A stretch of DNA of 14,578 nt from an uncultured Desulfuromonadales bacterium. Lineage in GTDB: Bacteria > Desulfobacterota > Desulfuromonadia > Desulfuromonadales > Geopsychrobacteraceae. Below, piece by piece: positions 7,388 through 14,578 of this stretch (positions within the stretch are counted from its first letter, which is position 1; every line of letters begins with the position of its first letter). Both the position numbers and the translations under genes were made by a program. The stretch spans positions 1 to 14,578 of the forward strand of contig CALZHQ010000103.1 of NCBI GenBank assembly GCA_945787295.1, written 5' to 3'. A model generated the notes under the pieces. That model worked only from the letters and a program-made list of their open reading frames with translations, ran no database searches and was not told where the DNA came from.

Positions 7388-7840
7388 ATGAGTACCAACC
7401 GACTTGGTGAGTTGCTGGTCCGCAACCAGCTGATATCCGACGACCAGCTGGCAAAGGCTGTCCAAGAGCAGAAAAAAGAGGGGATCCGCCTGGGGGCAGC
7501 CCTGATTAAGCTCGGCTATGTCCAGGAAAACGACCTCGCCTCCTTTCTTTCCAAGCATTACGGTGTTCCCTCGATCAACCTGACTGAGTTTGATGTCGAC
7601 CCGGCAGTAATCGCCCTGATCCCTCCGGAAGTTGTGCAGAAATATCAACTGGTGCCCATCAATCGGGCCGGTGCGACCCTGATCGTCGCCATGTCCGACC
7701 CGTCAAATATCTTCGCCATCGACGACATCAAGTTTATGACCGGCTTTAACGTCGAGGTGGTGGTCGCTGCCGAAGCGGCGATCAAAGACGCCATCGACAA
7801 GTATTACGACCGTCATGGACGGGCTGGAAGATTTCGATGA
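7388..7840 (+). CDS. pilB: Type IV pilus extension ATPase PilB, N-terminal fragment (frameshifted)
   Basis: This 150-residue frame encodes the N-terminal regulatory domain of PilB/GspE-family ATPases (T2SSE_N/MshEN type). It begins MSTNRLGELLVRNQLIS, continues through FLSKHYGVPSINL and ends its family-like part at IKDAIDKYYD (D141). The last nine residues before the TGA (RHGRAGRFR) look unrelated to the family and are read from the wrong frame. The true continuation (MDGLEDFDDLEL and on) lies in the next frame from 7815. Skipping one base near 7811 would give a single protein of about 560 residues, close to the usual PilB length. A good ribosome site, AAGGGA at 7372-7377, is 10 bases from the ATG. 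It is either half of a broken gene or a normal pilB with an assembly error. Confidence 0.88.
   Translation: MSTNRLGELLVRNQLISDDQLAKAVQEQKKEGIRLGAALIKLGYVQENDLASFLSKHYGVPSINLTEFDVDPAVIALIPPEVVQKYQLVPINRAGATLIVAMSDPSNIFAIDDIKFMTGFNVEVVVAAEAAIKDAIDKYYDRHGRAGRFR
7808..7815 (+). other. Frameshift site splitting pilB
   Basis: Upstream codons read TAT TAC GAC (7802-7810) in one frame; the downstream family-like frame reads GTC ATG GAC GGG from 7812. The single C at 7811 (in GACCGTC) is therefore surplus, equivalent to a one-base insertion or a two-base deletion. The downstream frame is closed by a TGA at 7737-7739 and the upstream frame by a TGA at 7838-7840, so the shift must lie between 7740 and 7837. 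No homopolymer run longer than two bases is at the junction and no known slippery motif is visible. Confidence 0.8.
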
Positions 7841-9071
7841 CCTCGAACTGGTCGAGGATGCTTCTCTGGAAGACGTCAGCGAACTGGAGAAGGCCAGTGA
7901 AGATGCTCCGGTTGTTAAGTTGGTCAACCTGATTCTGACCGATGCGATCAAAAAGAAAGCCTCGGATATCCATATTGAACCTTACGAGCACGTCTTCCGC
8001 GTCCGCTACCGTATCGACGGGGTGCTCTACGAGGTGATGAAACCACCGAAAAAACTGAAAAACGCCATCACCTCACGCCTGAAGATCATGGCAGATCTGG
8101 ATATCGCAGAGCGGCGCCTGCCACAGGATGGCCGGATCAAGATCAAGATGGGGCGCGGCGCCGAGATGGATTACCGCGTTAACTGCCTGCCGACCCTGTT
8201 CGGCGAGAAGGTCGTGCTGCGGCTGCTCGACAAGAGCAACCTGCAGCTCGATATGACCAAGCTCGGTTATGAGGAACAGGCGCTCGCCTGGTTCAAGGAT
8301 GCGATCCACAAGCCGTTCGGCATGGTGCTGGTCACCGGGCCGACCGGTAGCGGCAAGACGGTTTCGCTCTATTCGGCGCTCTCCGAGCTGAACAAGACCA
8401 CGGAGAATATTTCCACTGCCGAAGACCCGGTCGAGTTCAACTTCGCCGGCATCAACCAGGTGCAGATGCATGAGGAGATCGGGCTCAACTTCGCTGCTGC
8501 TTTAAGGGCGTTTTTGCGGCAGGACCCCGATATCATCATGATCGGCGAGATCCGCGACTTCGAAACCGCGGAAATCGGCGTCAAGGCGGCCCTGACCGGT
8601 CACCTGGTGCTCTCGACCCTGCACACCAACGATGCGCCGAGTACGGTCAACCGCCTGCTGAACATGGGGATCGAGCCCTTCCTGGTCGCATCGGCGGTCA
8701 ACCTGATCTCCGCTCAGCGGCTCGGGCGGCGGGTCTGCTCCGAATGTAAAGAACCCGAGGAGCTGTCGAATGAAGCGTTACTGACCGCCGGAGTTCCTGA
8801 GGAAGATTTGGGTAAGTTCATCGCCTATAAAGGGCGTGGCTGCACGGTCTGTAACGATACCGGCTACAAAGGACGGATCGGTATCTATCAGGTGATGCCG
8901 ATGTTCGATGATCTCAAAGAGATGGTCCTGTCCGGCGCGAATACCGCAGAACTCAAACAGGAGACGATGCGCCTGGGGGTCAAGACCATGCGCCAATCGG
9001 CCCTGACGAAATTTATCGAGGGGGTGACCACCCTGGAGGAAGTGCTGCGTTGCACGGTCGCAGATGATTGA
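7815..9071 (+). CDS. pilB: Type IV pilus extension ATPase PilB, catalytic fragment (frameshifted)
   Basis: PilB is the cytoplasmic hexameric ATPase that drives pilin polymerisation on the PilC platform. This 418-residue part starts with an acidic linker (MDGLEDFDDLELVED), then the N2 domain with ASDIHIEPYE and the core ATPase: Walker A GPTGSGKT at 175-182, an Asp-box region TAEDPVEF, Walker B-type DPDIIMIGEIRD (237-248, with E245), and the His box TGHLVLSTLHTND. A zinc-type tetracysteine is formed by C308/C311 and C343/C346. All catalytic elements are intact. The ATG at 7815 lacks any recognisable ribosome site and overlaps the upstream fragment by 26 bases, so independent initiation looks poor; the ATG is probably an internal Met of an originally continuous PilB (Met 143 if one base is removed). 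pilT follows after 40 bases. The assembly-ATPase identity is secure; whether a functional protein is made is not. Confidence 0.92.
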   Translation: MDGLEDFDDLELVEDASLEDVSELEKASEDAPVVKLVNLILTDAIKKKASDIHIEPYEHVFRVRYRIDGVLYEVMKPPKKLKNAITSRLKIMADLDIAERRLPQDGRIKIKMGRGAEMDYRVNCLPTLFGEKVVLRLLDKSNLQLDMTKLGYEEQALAWFKDAIHKPFGMVLVTGPTGSGKTVSLYSALSELNKTTENISTAEDPVEFNFAGINQVQMHEEIGLNFAAALRAFLRQDPDIIMIGEIRDFETAEIGVKAALTGHLVLSTLHTNDAPSTVNRLLNMGIEPFLVASAVNLISAQRLGRRVCSECKEPEELSNEALLTAGVPEEDLGKFIAYKGRGCTVCNDTGYKGRIGIYQVMPMFDDLKEMVLSGANTAELKQETMRLGVKTMRQSALTKFIEGVTTLEEVLRCTVADD

Positions 9072-9111
9072 TCAGATCCTGATCCTTTAATTCAGACGAG
9101 GTTCTTTCTGT

Positions 9112-10215
9112 ATGGCGAATATGCATCAGTTGCTCAAGGCAATGATTGAAAAAGGTGCGTCCGATCTTCACATCTCCACCGGCACCGCACCGCAGATCCG
9201 TATCGATGGACAGATGGTCGTTCTCAACACCCCGCCCATGTCACCGGCGGAGACCAAACAGCTTTGTTACAGCGTTCTGACCGATTCCCAGAAGCGGCAG
9301 TTTGAAGAAGAGAACGAGCTGGATTTGTCCTTCGGGGTTAAGGGGCTTTCCCGGTTCCGGGGGAATATCTTCCTGCAGCGCGGTGCCGTGGCCGGAGCCT
9401 TTCGGGCCATTCCTTTTGAAATCAAAAGTTTTGACGATCTCGGCCTGCCGTCGGTGGTGAGGACCTTGTCGAAAAAACCGCGCGGGCTGATCCTGGTGAC
9501 CGGGCCGACCGGCAGCGGGAAATCGACCACTCTGGCGGCGATCATCGATGCGATCAACTCCGAGCGCAGCGAGCATATCATCACCATCGAAGACCCGATC
9601 GAGTATCTGCACCCGCACAAGAAGTGTCTGGTCAATCAGCGGGAAGTCGGCGCTGACACCGACTCCTTTAAGAAGGCTCTTAAATATATTCTTCGCCAGG
9701 ATCCCGATGTCGTCCTGCTTGGCGAGCTGCGGGATATCGAAACGATCGAGGCGGCCCTGACGATTGCTGAAACCGGCCACCTCTGTTTCGCCACCCTGCA
9801 CACCAACTCCTGCGTGCAGACCATCAACCGGATTGTCGATGTCTTCCCGACCAACCAGCAGGCCCAGGTCCGTACACAGCTCTCCTTCGTCCTCGAGGGA
9901 GTGCTGTCCCAGACCCTGATGAAAAAAGCCAACGGCAATGGCCGTTGCATGGCTCTGGAGGTGATGGTGCCAAACCCGGCAATCCGCAATCTGATCCGCG
10001 AAGACAAGATCCACCAGATATACTCGCAGATGCAGGTCGGTCAGGACAAGTTCAGCATGCAGACTCTCAACCAGGCGCTGTTCTCGCTGGCCCATTCACG
10101 GCAGATCACCCAGGATGATGCCTACAGCCGTTCGCCTGATATCGAGGAATTAAAGCAGATGTTTGCCAACCCGAACTCTGTTATCAGGCGCCAGAAACCG
10201 ACAGCGGTCCGCTGA
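9112..10215 (+). CDS. pilT: Type IV pilus retraction ATPase PilT
   Basis: PilT is the hexameric cytoplasmic ATPase that powers pilus disassembly and so retraction and twitching. The 367-residue product is of normal length and has the N-terminal GASDLHISTGTAP element, Walker A GPTGSGKST at 131-139, Asp-box region TIEDPIEYLH, Walker B DPDVVLLGELRD (197-208, with E205), His box TGHLCFATLHTNS, and the PilT-specific AIRNLIRE motif at 290-297, which distinguishes it from PilB and GspE. It lacks the tetracysteine, as expected. The ribosome site GAGG at 9098-9101 is 10 bases from the ATG. It lies between pilB and pilC, the position of the main retraction ATPase in Geobacter (family knowledge). PilU is an alternative name in the family, but the operon position and intact AIRNLIRE favour PilT. 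Confidence 0.95.
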   Translation: MANMHQLLKAMIEKGASDLHISTGTAPQIRIDGQMVVLNTPPMSPAETKQLCYSVLTDSQKRQFEEENELDLSFGVKGLSRFRGNIFLQRGAVAGAFRAIPFEIKSFDDLGLPSVVRTLSKKPRGLILVTGPTGSGKSTTLAAIIDAINSERSEHIITIEDPIEYLHPHKKCLVNQREVGADTDSFKKALKYILRQDPDVVLLGELRDIETIEAALTIAETGHLCFATLHTNSCVQTINRIVDVFPTNQQAQVRTQLSFVLEGVLSQTLMKKANGNGRCMALEVMVPNPAIRNLIREDKIHQIYSQMQVGQDKFSMQTLNQALFSLAHSRQITQDDAYSRSPDIEELKQMFANPNSVIRRQKPTAVR

Positions 10216-10261
10216 TGAGTTTTGCATCCAAATGAAGAGAGTTAATTGAAAGGGTAAAGCC

Positions 10262-11479
10262 ATGCCAAAATTTTCCTACGCAGGTCGCTCCAGGGACGGA
10301 AAGAGCGTAAAAGGCAATATTGAAGCGGCCAGCGAGTCGGCGGCGATGGCTCAGCTGCGACGTCAGGGGGTTCAGGCAAACAAGGTCAAAGCCGCAGGTA
10401 AAGGGATGGACATGGAGATCAACATCGGTTTCCTCCAGCCCAAGATCACCACGAAAGATATTGTTGTCTTCACCCGCCAGTTCGCCACCATGATCGATGC
10501 CGGTCTGCCGCTGGTGCAGTGCCTGGATATTCTCTCCTCACAGCAGGAGAACAAAACCTTCAAGGCGATACTGCTGCAGGTCAAGGAGGATGTGGAGTCC
10601 GGCTCCACCTTTGCCGATGCCCTGAAGAAGCATCCCAAGGCTTTCAATGACCTCTACGTCAACCTAGTCGCGGCCGGCGAGGTGGGCGGGATTCTTGATA
10701 CGATTCTGAACCGATTGGCGGCATATATTGAAAAAGCGATGAAGTTGAAAAAACAGGTAAAGAGTGCGATGACTTATCCGACAACCATCATTGGAATAGC
10801 AATAATTGTCATTGCAGTTATCTTGGTTTTCGTTATCCCGTCTTTTGAGAAGATGTTTAGAGATTTTGGTGGCGCTCTTCCTGTCCCAACTCAGATAGTC
10901 ATTAATATCAGTAATTTTGTACAAGATTATATATTGGTAATAATTGGTGTAATCATCTTCACCATTGTTGGATTTAAAAAGATATATGCCACCGAAAAGG
11001 GGCGCGACAAAATAGATGATCTTGCTTTAAGGCTGCCGGTCATGGGGGTTTTAATTCGGAAGGTTGCAGTGGCGAAGTTCTCCCGTACCATGTCTACGAT
11101 GATATCCAGTGGTGTGCCAATTCTGGATGGTTTAGATATCGTCAGCAAGACGGCTGGCAACCGAACCGTTGAAAAGGCAATAAACAAGGTCCGTTCCAGT
11201 ATCAGCGAAGGGAAGACCATCGCCGAACCACTCAGGGAATCGGGCGTGTTCCCACCGATGGTCTGTCAGATGATTGAAGTCGGTGAGCAGGCTGGTGCAA
11301 TCGACACCATGTTGAGCAAGATAGCGGACTTCTATGATGATGAGGTTGATGACGCGGTCGGCAATCTGACGGCGATGATGGAACCTTTGTTGATGCTGTT
11401 TTTAGGCACGACAGTTGGCGGTCTGGTCATTGCCATGTACTTGCCGATCTTTAAGTTGGCAGGGACTGTTGGCGGTTAA
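10262..11479 (+). CDS. pilC: Type IV pilus inner-membrane platform protein PilC
   Basis: PilC (GspF family) is the polytopic inner-membrane protein on which PilB and PilT act. The 405-residue product has the N-terminal F-Y-A-G-R-x-x-D-G start, two T2SSF repeats (about 70-190 and 273-395) and three predicted membrane helices near 170-195, 222-240 and 373-398. The second repeat shows FSRTMSTMISSGVPILDGLDI and MIEVGEQAGAIDTML, matching FTRQFATMIDAGLPLVQCLDIL and NLVAAGEVGGILDTIL in the first. AAAGGG at 10249-10254 lies 7 bases from the ATG. The stop overlaps the pilS start in TAATG, indicating translational coupling. A central block (about 10770-11120) is strikingly A+T-rich with many ATA codons, unlike the flanks, yet the protein remains intact across it. 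Confidence 0.95.
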   Translation: MPKFSYAGRSRDGKSVKGNIEAASESAAMAQLRRQGVQANKVKAAGKGMDMEINIGFLQPKITTKDIVVFTRQFATMIDAGLPLVQCLDILSSQQENKTFKAILLQVKEDVESGSTFADALKKHPKAFNDLYVNLVAAGEVGGILDTILNRLAAYIEKAMKLKKQVKSAMTYPTTIIGIAIIVIAVILVFVIPSFEKMFRDFGGALPVPTQIVINISNFVQDYILVIIGVIIFTIVGFKKIYATEKGRDKIDDLALRLPVMGVLIRKVAVAKFSRTMSTMISSGVPILDGLDIVSKTAGNRTVEKAINKVRSSISEGKTIAEPLRESGVFPPMVCQMIEVGEQAGAIDTMLSKIADFYDDEVDDAVGNLTAMMEPLLMLFLGTTVGGLVIAMYLPIFKLAGTVGG

Positions 11480-13113
11480 TGCCTGAAAGAGTCCCCCGGC
11501 TGAAACAAACGGTATCTGTCGACAGCCGTACCCTGCTCTGGTTTTTAGGCTTTCGCCTGCTGGTTATCACCCTGCTGCTGGGGGGAACGACAGGGCTTTT
11601 CCTCAATATGCGCAGTGGTCTGGACCCCAGGCCACTGTTTCTGCTGATCGCGTTGGCCTTTCTGCAGACCCTCGTTTCGCTGGTCTGGCTGAGGTGGCTC
11701 AAGACATATTCCGTTTATGCCCAGGTCCAGGTGGTCTGGGATCTGCTCTTTGTCACCGCCCTGATTCTGTTGACCGGCGGCTCCGAAAGTATATTCTCGT
11801 TTGCCTATCTGCTGGTCATTGTTGCAGCCAGCTTTCTCCTCAGCCGTAAACAGACCATTTTTGCTGCCGCTTGTGCCACGATTCTCTATGGTGGCGTTCT
11901 CGATTTACAGGCTTTCGGCTATCTTGTCTGGTTGAAACTGTATCCAACTGAATCTCTTTCGTCAGCACTGACCACCGCTTTTGTCCATGTTTTTGCCTTT
12001 TTTCTGACCGCAATTCTCAGCGGTACTCTGGCGAATCGCTGGCGGCAAAGCGAAGCCGAGCTACAGAAAAGAAGTATCGATTACGACGAGCTGGAAAAGC
12101 TCAATCGGATGATCCTCGGGCACATCAGTAGTGGACTGATGATCGTCAATCGTCAAGGGCATATCAGATCATTCAACCGCGCGGCGGCTCAGATTACTGG
12201 ATACCAGCTGGAAGATGTCTATGATAAGGATGCCGCGGAGATCTTTCCGGGATTCAAATTGTTTTCAGATCAGGGCTATAACCTTGTGAGCAGAACTGAA
12301 GGAGCCTTTGAAGCCAAAGACGGCAGGATGCTGGTTCTGGGATACGCCACCAAAATGACCAAAGATCGTCACGGCTATGATGCCGGCCTGCTGGTGACCT
12401 TTCAGGATCTCACCCAGCTGAAAATTGCCGAAGAGCAATTGCAGCGGGCCGACCGTCTGGCTGCGGTCGGCCGCTTGGCTTCCGGAATGGCGCACGAAAT
12501 CCGCAATCCCCTGGCGTCCATCAGCGGTTCTGTCCAGCTGCTGATGGAAAATGCTGAAGTCGGCAAAGATGACCACAGATTGATGGGGATTGTTGTTAAG
12601 GAAGCCGAACGCTTGAGTCAACTTTTAACTGATTTTCTCACCTTTGCCCGTCCCAGATCTCCTGTGATTGAGCAGGTCAATATCACACAGGTTCTTGATG
12701 AGGTCCTGCACTTGATGCACATGGATGAACGTTTCATGGCAGTCGAAATCATTCGTGACTATCCTCAAGATGTCCATTTGTGGCTTGATCCGACCCAGAT
12801 CCGGCAAGTGCTTTGGGATCTTGCGGTCAATGCTGTGGAGGCGATGGCGGACAAAGGTAAAATCAGCTTCGGGTTGCAGCCTGCTGGGGTGCTCACCGTG
12901 GAGGATTCGGGGCCGGGGGTTCCTCCTGAAGTTCGCAAAAGAATCTTCGATCCGTTTTTTTCCACCAAGGAAAAAGGAACGGGCATGGGGCTGGCGACGG
13001 TCTATGCGATTGTAGAGGCGCATGGCGGGACAGTCCAGGTGGGGCAGGGGGAATTGGGTGGCGCAATGTTTCGCTTGAATTTTGAAGCCGTGCAGGGAGT
13101 TGATCATGGCTGA
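11479..13113 (+). CDS. pilS: Sensor histidine kinase PilS
   Basis: PilS is the membrane sensor kinase that phosphorylates PilR. In Pseudomonas it senses pilin in the inner membrane. The 544-residue product has six predicted membrane helices (roughly 18-41, 51-72, 82-100, 105-121, 125-145 and 160-187), a PAS domain (about 204-317; SSGLMIVNRQGHIRSFNRAA), a HisKA domain with the H-box MAHEIRNPLAS and phospho-acceptor H339, and an HATPase domain with N-box DLAVNAVEAM (N451), G1 box EDSGPG (475-480), F box IFDPFFSTKEKGTG, and G2 box GTGMGLA (500-506). Length and architecture fit PilS rather than soluble NtrB. Its ATG shares one base with the pilC stop codon, and the pilR start lies inside its last codons, so the three genes are likely made together. 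Confidence 0.94.
   Translation: MPERVPRLKQTVSVDSRTLLWFLGFRLLVITLLLGGTTGLFLNMRSGLDPRPLFLLIALAFLQTLVSLVWLRWLKTYSVYAQVQVVWDLLFVTALILLTGGSESIFSFAYLLVIVAASFLLSRKQTIFAAACATILYGGVLDLQAFGYLVWLKLYPTESLSSALTTAFVHVFAFFLTAILSGTLANRWRQSEAELQKRSIDYDELEKLNRMILGHISSGLMIVNRQGHIRSFNRAAAQITGYQLEDVYDKDAAEIFPGFKLFSDQGYNLVSRTEGAFEAKDGRMLVLGYATKMTKDRHGYDAGLLVTFQDLTQLKIAEEQLQRADRLAAVGRLASGMAHEIRNPLASISGSVQLLMENAEVGKDDHRLMGIVVKEAERLSQLLTDFLTFARPRSPVIEQVNITQVLDEVLHLMHMDERFMAVEIIRDYPQDVHLWLDPTQIRQVLWDLAVNAVEAMADKGKISFGLQPAGVLTVEDSGPGVPPEVRKRIFDPFFSTKEKGTGMGLATVYAIVEAHGGTVQVGQGELGGAMFRLNFEAVQGVDHG
13094..13099 (+). promoter_or_regulatory. Ribosome binding site fixing the pilR start at 13106
   Basis: AGGGAG at 13094-13099 lies 6 bases before the ATG at 13106, ideal spacing. 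An in-frame TTG at 13082 would add eight residues but has no comparable site, so 13106 is preferred. The site lies within the end of pilS, so pilR translation probably depends on pilS translation. Confidence 0.75.
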
Positions 13114-14500
13114 ACCTCAGGTAAAAGGCAGGATCCTGATCGTCGATGATGAAGCCAGCATGCGTGAAATGCTCAGCATCTTACTCACCCGCGACGGCTA
13201 TGAGGTCGCGGTGGCAGAAAATGGCGAAAGTGGTCTGGCTCAAGCTTTGTCTGACCAGTTTGATCTGATTATCAGTGATATCCAGATGCCGAAGTTGTCC
13301 GGCATAGAAATGCTGCAGGGCTTGCGCGAAAAAGGGCTTGATACGCCGATGGTTATGATTACCGCATTTTCGTCCACCGAAGATGCGGTCAAGGCGATGA
13401 AACTGGGGGCCTATGATTACATCACCAAGCCTTTTAACAATGATGAAATCCGGCTGGTGATTGCCAACGCCCTCGAACACCAGCAGCTCAAAGCGGAAAA
13501 TCAGCAGCTAAAAGAACAGCTGGGGCAACGTTTCTCCTTTCACGAGCTGATTGGCGACAGCCCGGTAATGAAAAATCTGATTGAATTGCTCAAGCGAATC
13601 GCTCCGAGCCAGGCAAATGTCCTGATCATGGGCGAGAGCGGCACCGGAAAGGAGCTGGTCGCCAAGGCGTTGCATTTCAACAGCCCAAGAAAGGATCATC
13701 CCTTCATCGCGATCAATTGCGGCGCGATCCCCGAGAATCTGCTGGAGAGCGAACTCTTCGGGCATGAAAAAGGCGCGTTTACCGGGGCTGACCGACGTAA
13801 GACAGGTCTGTTTGAAGCAGCGAATGGTGGCACCCTGTTTCTCGATGAGATCGGTGAATTGCCAATGTCGATGCAGGTGAAACTGCTGCGCGTCCTTCAG
13901 GAGCGGGAGTTCAGGCGGGTCGGAAGTACAAAGAGCTGGCCGCTGGATATCCGTTTGCTTTCCGCTACCAACCGGGATCTGACCCAGGCGGTTCAGGAAG
14001 GAAGCTTCCGCGAGGATCTTTTCTATCGGATCAATGTTGTGCAGATTGATCTCCCGGCCTTGCGCGTCCGGCCGGTCGATATCCCCTTGCTGATCAATCA
14101 TTTTTTTCAACAAAGGACCGGAGAGCCGGCTCTGCCGATCAGCAAAGAGGCACTTAACTGTCTGCTGGACTATGATTGGCCGGGAAACATACGTGAATTG
14201 GAGAATTTTGTCGAAAGATGTGTCGTGCTCGGCTGGCGCGAACAAATTGAGAGTGGCGACTTGCCGTCCGGTTTTTCGCAGAATCAAAAAGTCAGAACCG
14301 TTGCGAATTGGGCTGAGTTGCTTGGGGAGGACTTCGACCTGGATTCTTACCTCGCGGAAATAGAGAGAGAAATTCTCCTCGAGGCCCTGGAAAGGTCGGG
14401 CGGTGTCAGAAAAAAAGCTGCCGAATTGCTTGGAATCTCTTTTCGGTCAATCCGCTACCGGCTTTCGAAGATTGGCCTTGAGGACGGCGACAATCTGTAG
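13106..14500 (+). CDS. pilR: Sigma-54-dependent response regulator PilR
   Basis: PilR is the NtrC-family activator that, when phosphorylated by PilS, opens sigma-54 promoters, classically that of pilA. From the ATG at 13106 it has 464 residues: a receiver domain (about 8-120) with acidic pair DDE near the start and phospho-acceptor D58 in SDIQMP; an AAA+ domain (about 145-380) with Walker A GESGTGKE (176-183), the sigma-54 contact loop GAFTGA (223-228), Walker B LFLDEIGE with D247/E248, and [11 protein letters not shown]; and a C-terminal Fis-type helix-turn-helix (about 432-461; [18 protein letters not shown]). The intact GAFTGA indicates true sigma-54 dependence. The start overlaps the pilS stop by 8 bases. 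Its likely target, pilA, should lie downstream of the window. NtrC-like alternatives are less likely because of the partner pilS and the operon. Confidence 0.95.
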   Translation: MAEPQVKGRILIVDDEASMREMLSILLTRDGYEVAVAENGESGLAQALSDQFDLIISDIQMPKLSGIEMLQGLREKGLDTPMVMITAFSSTEDAVKAMKLGAYDYITKPFNNDEIRLVIANALEHQQLKAENQQLKEQLGQRFSFHELIGDSPVMKNLIELLKRIAPSQANVLIMGESGTGKELVAKALHFNSPRKDHPFIAINCGAIPENLLESELFGHEKGAFTGADRRKTGLFEAANGGTLFLDEIGELPMSMQVKLLRVLQEREFRRVGSTKSWPLDIRLLSATNRDLTQAVQEGSFREDLFYRINVVQIDLPALRVRPVDIPLLINHFFQQRTGEPALPISKEALNCLLDYDWPGNIRELENFVERCVVLGWREQIESGDLPSGFSQNQKVRTVANWAELLGEDFDLDSYLAEIEREILLEALERSGGVRKKAAELLGISFRSIRYRLSKIGLEDGDNL

Positions 14501-14517
14501 ATCCCGAATACCTGAAG

Positions 14518-14532
14518 TGACAATAATTGTCA
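14518..14532. promoter_or_regulatory. Perfect 15-bp palindrome after pilR, candidate operator
   Basis: TGACAAT (14518-14524) and ATTGTCA (14526-14532) are exact inverted copies around a single central A. The site starts 17 bases after the pilR stop, in the region expected to precede pilA. A further TGTCA occurs at 14550-14554. Pseudomonas PilR is known to bind sites built around TGTC, so a PilR operator is a reasonable guess, but binding is inference. There is no T-run after it, so it is not a good terminator. Confidence 0.4.
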
Positions 14533-14538
14533 GCTATG

Positions 14539-14578
14539 TTCGCCAAAAATGTCACCAAACACAGGGTTTGTGGGCGAA
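14539..14578 (+). repeat. Nested inverted repeat at the window end
   Basis: TTCGCC (14539-14544) is matched by GGCGAA (14573-14578), and inside it CAAAC (14556-14560) is matched by GTTTG (14566-14570) around ACAGG. The internal loops are unequal (11 and 2 bases). It may be part of the regulatory region before the next gene or an incomplete terminator of pilR; the window ends before a T-run could be seen. Confidence 0.3.

Noticed and set aside
7166..7648. Minus-strand frame spanning the aroE-pilB junction
   Set aside because: It crosses two real genes and shows no domain or plausible start context.
7815..7840. Programmed +1 frameshifting or stop-restart to make full PilB
   Set aside because: No known slippery codon at the overlap, no ribosome site for the ATG at 7815, and the family-like join lies about 25 bases before the stop codon. 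A mutation or sequence error is simpler.
9241..10095. 284-codon minus-strand frame inside pilT
   Set aside because: Antisense shadow of a fully conserved pilT with no recognisable protein features.
13082..13105. Upstream TTG start for pilR adding eight residues
   Set aside because: The ATG at 13106 has AGGGAG at ideal spacing, and the receiver domain begins shortly after it; the TTG has no matching site.
1..14578. Search by eye for tRNA, rRNA, CRISPR arrays, transposases, integrase or defence genes
   Set aside because: None seen. The window is filled by conserved genes with short gaps and has no direct-repeat arrays or insertion sequence ends.

Overview
The window looks like a chromosomal segment of a Desulfuromonadales/Geobacterales-type bacterium (Desulfobacterota, formerly Deltaproteobacteria). 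This rests on the gene order pilB-pilT-pilC-pilS-pilR, known from Geobacter, and on the Geobacter-like character of the PilY1 fragment. Both are recognition from memory, not a database search. The DNA is mostly G+C-rich with strong third-position bias, which produces many long meaningless antisense ORFs. All real genes are on the + strand, gaps are short, and no gene-free stretch exceeds 90 bases.

Layout. (1) 2-3259: the C-terminal ~1085 residues of a PilY1-type pilus tip/biogenesis protein, cut by the window edge. It is followed by hairpins, of which 3293-3327 is a strong intrinsic terminator. (2) 3343-7360: three housekeeping genes, rnr (RNase R), ribF (riboflavin kinase/FAD synthetase) and aroE (shikimate dehydrogenase). 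(3) 7388-14500: a type IV pilus motor and regulation cluster: pilB (extension ATPase, split here by a net one-base frameshift), pilT (retraction ATPase), pilC (inner-membrane platform), pilS (six-helix membrane sensor kinase) and pilR (sigma-54-dependent response regulator). (4) 14501-14578: the start of an intergenic region with a perfect 15-bp palindrome. By analogy with Geobacter and Pseudomonas the pilin gene pilA should lie just beyond, activated by PilR and sigma-54; it is not visible here.

How they work together. PilB and PilT power assembly and disassembly of the pilin fibre on the PilC platform. PilY1, with two Asp-rich calcium-binding loops, is expected at the tip or outer face. PilS and PilR set pilin expression. 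ribF-aroE-pilBTCSR has no visible terminator and may be one transcript, with pilC/pilS/pilR translationally coupled by overlapping starts and stops.

I see no previously undescribed system: this is a conserved pilus locus. The points worth checking are the pilB frameshift, an A+T-rich, ATA-codon-rich patch inside pilC, the palindrome after pilR, and A+T-rich inverted repeats inside aroE upstream of pilB.
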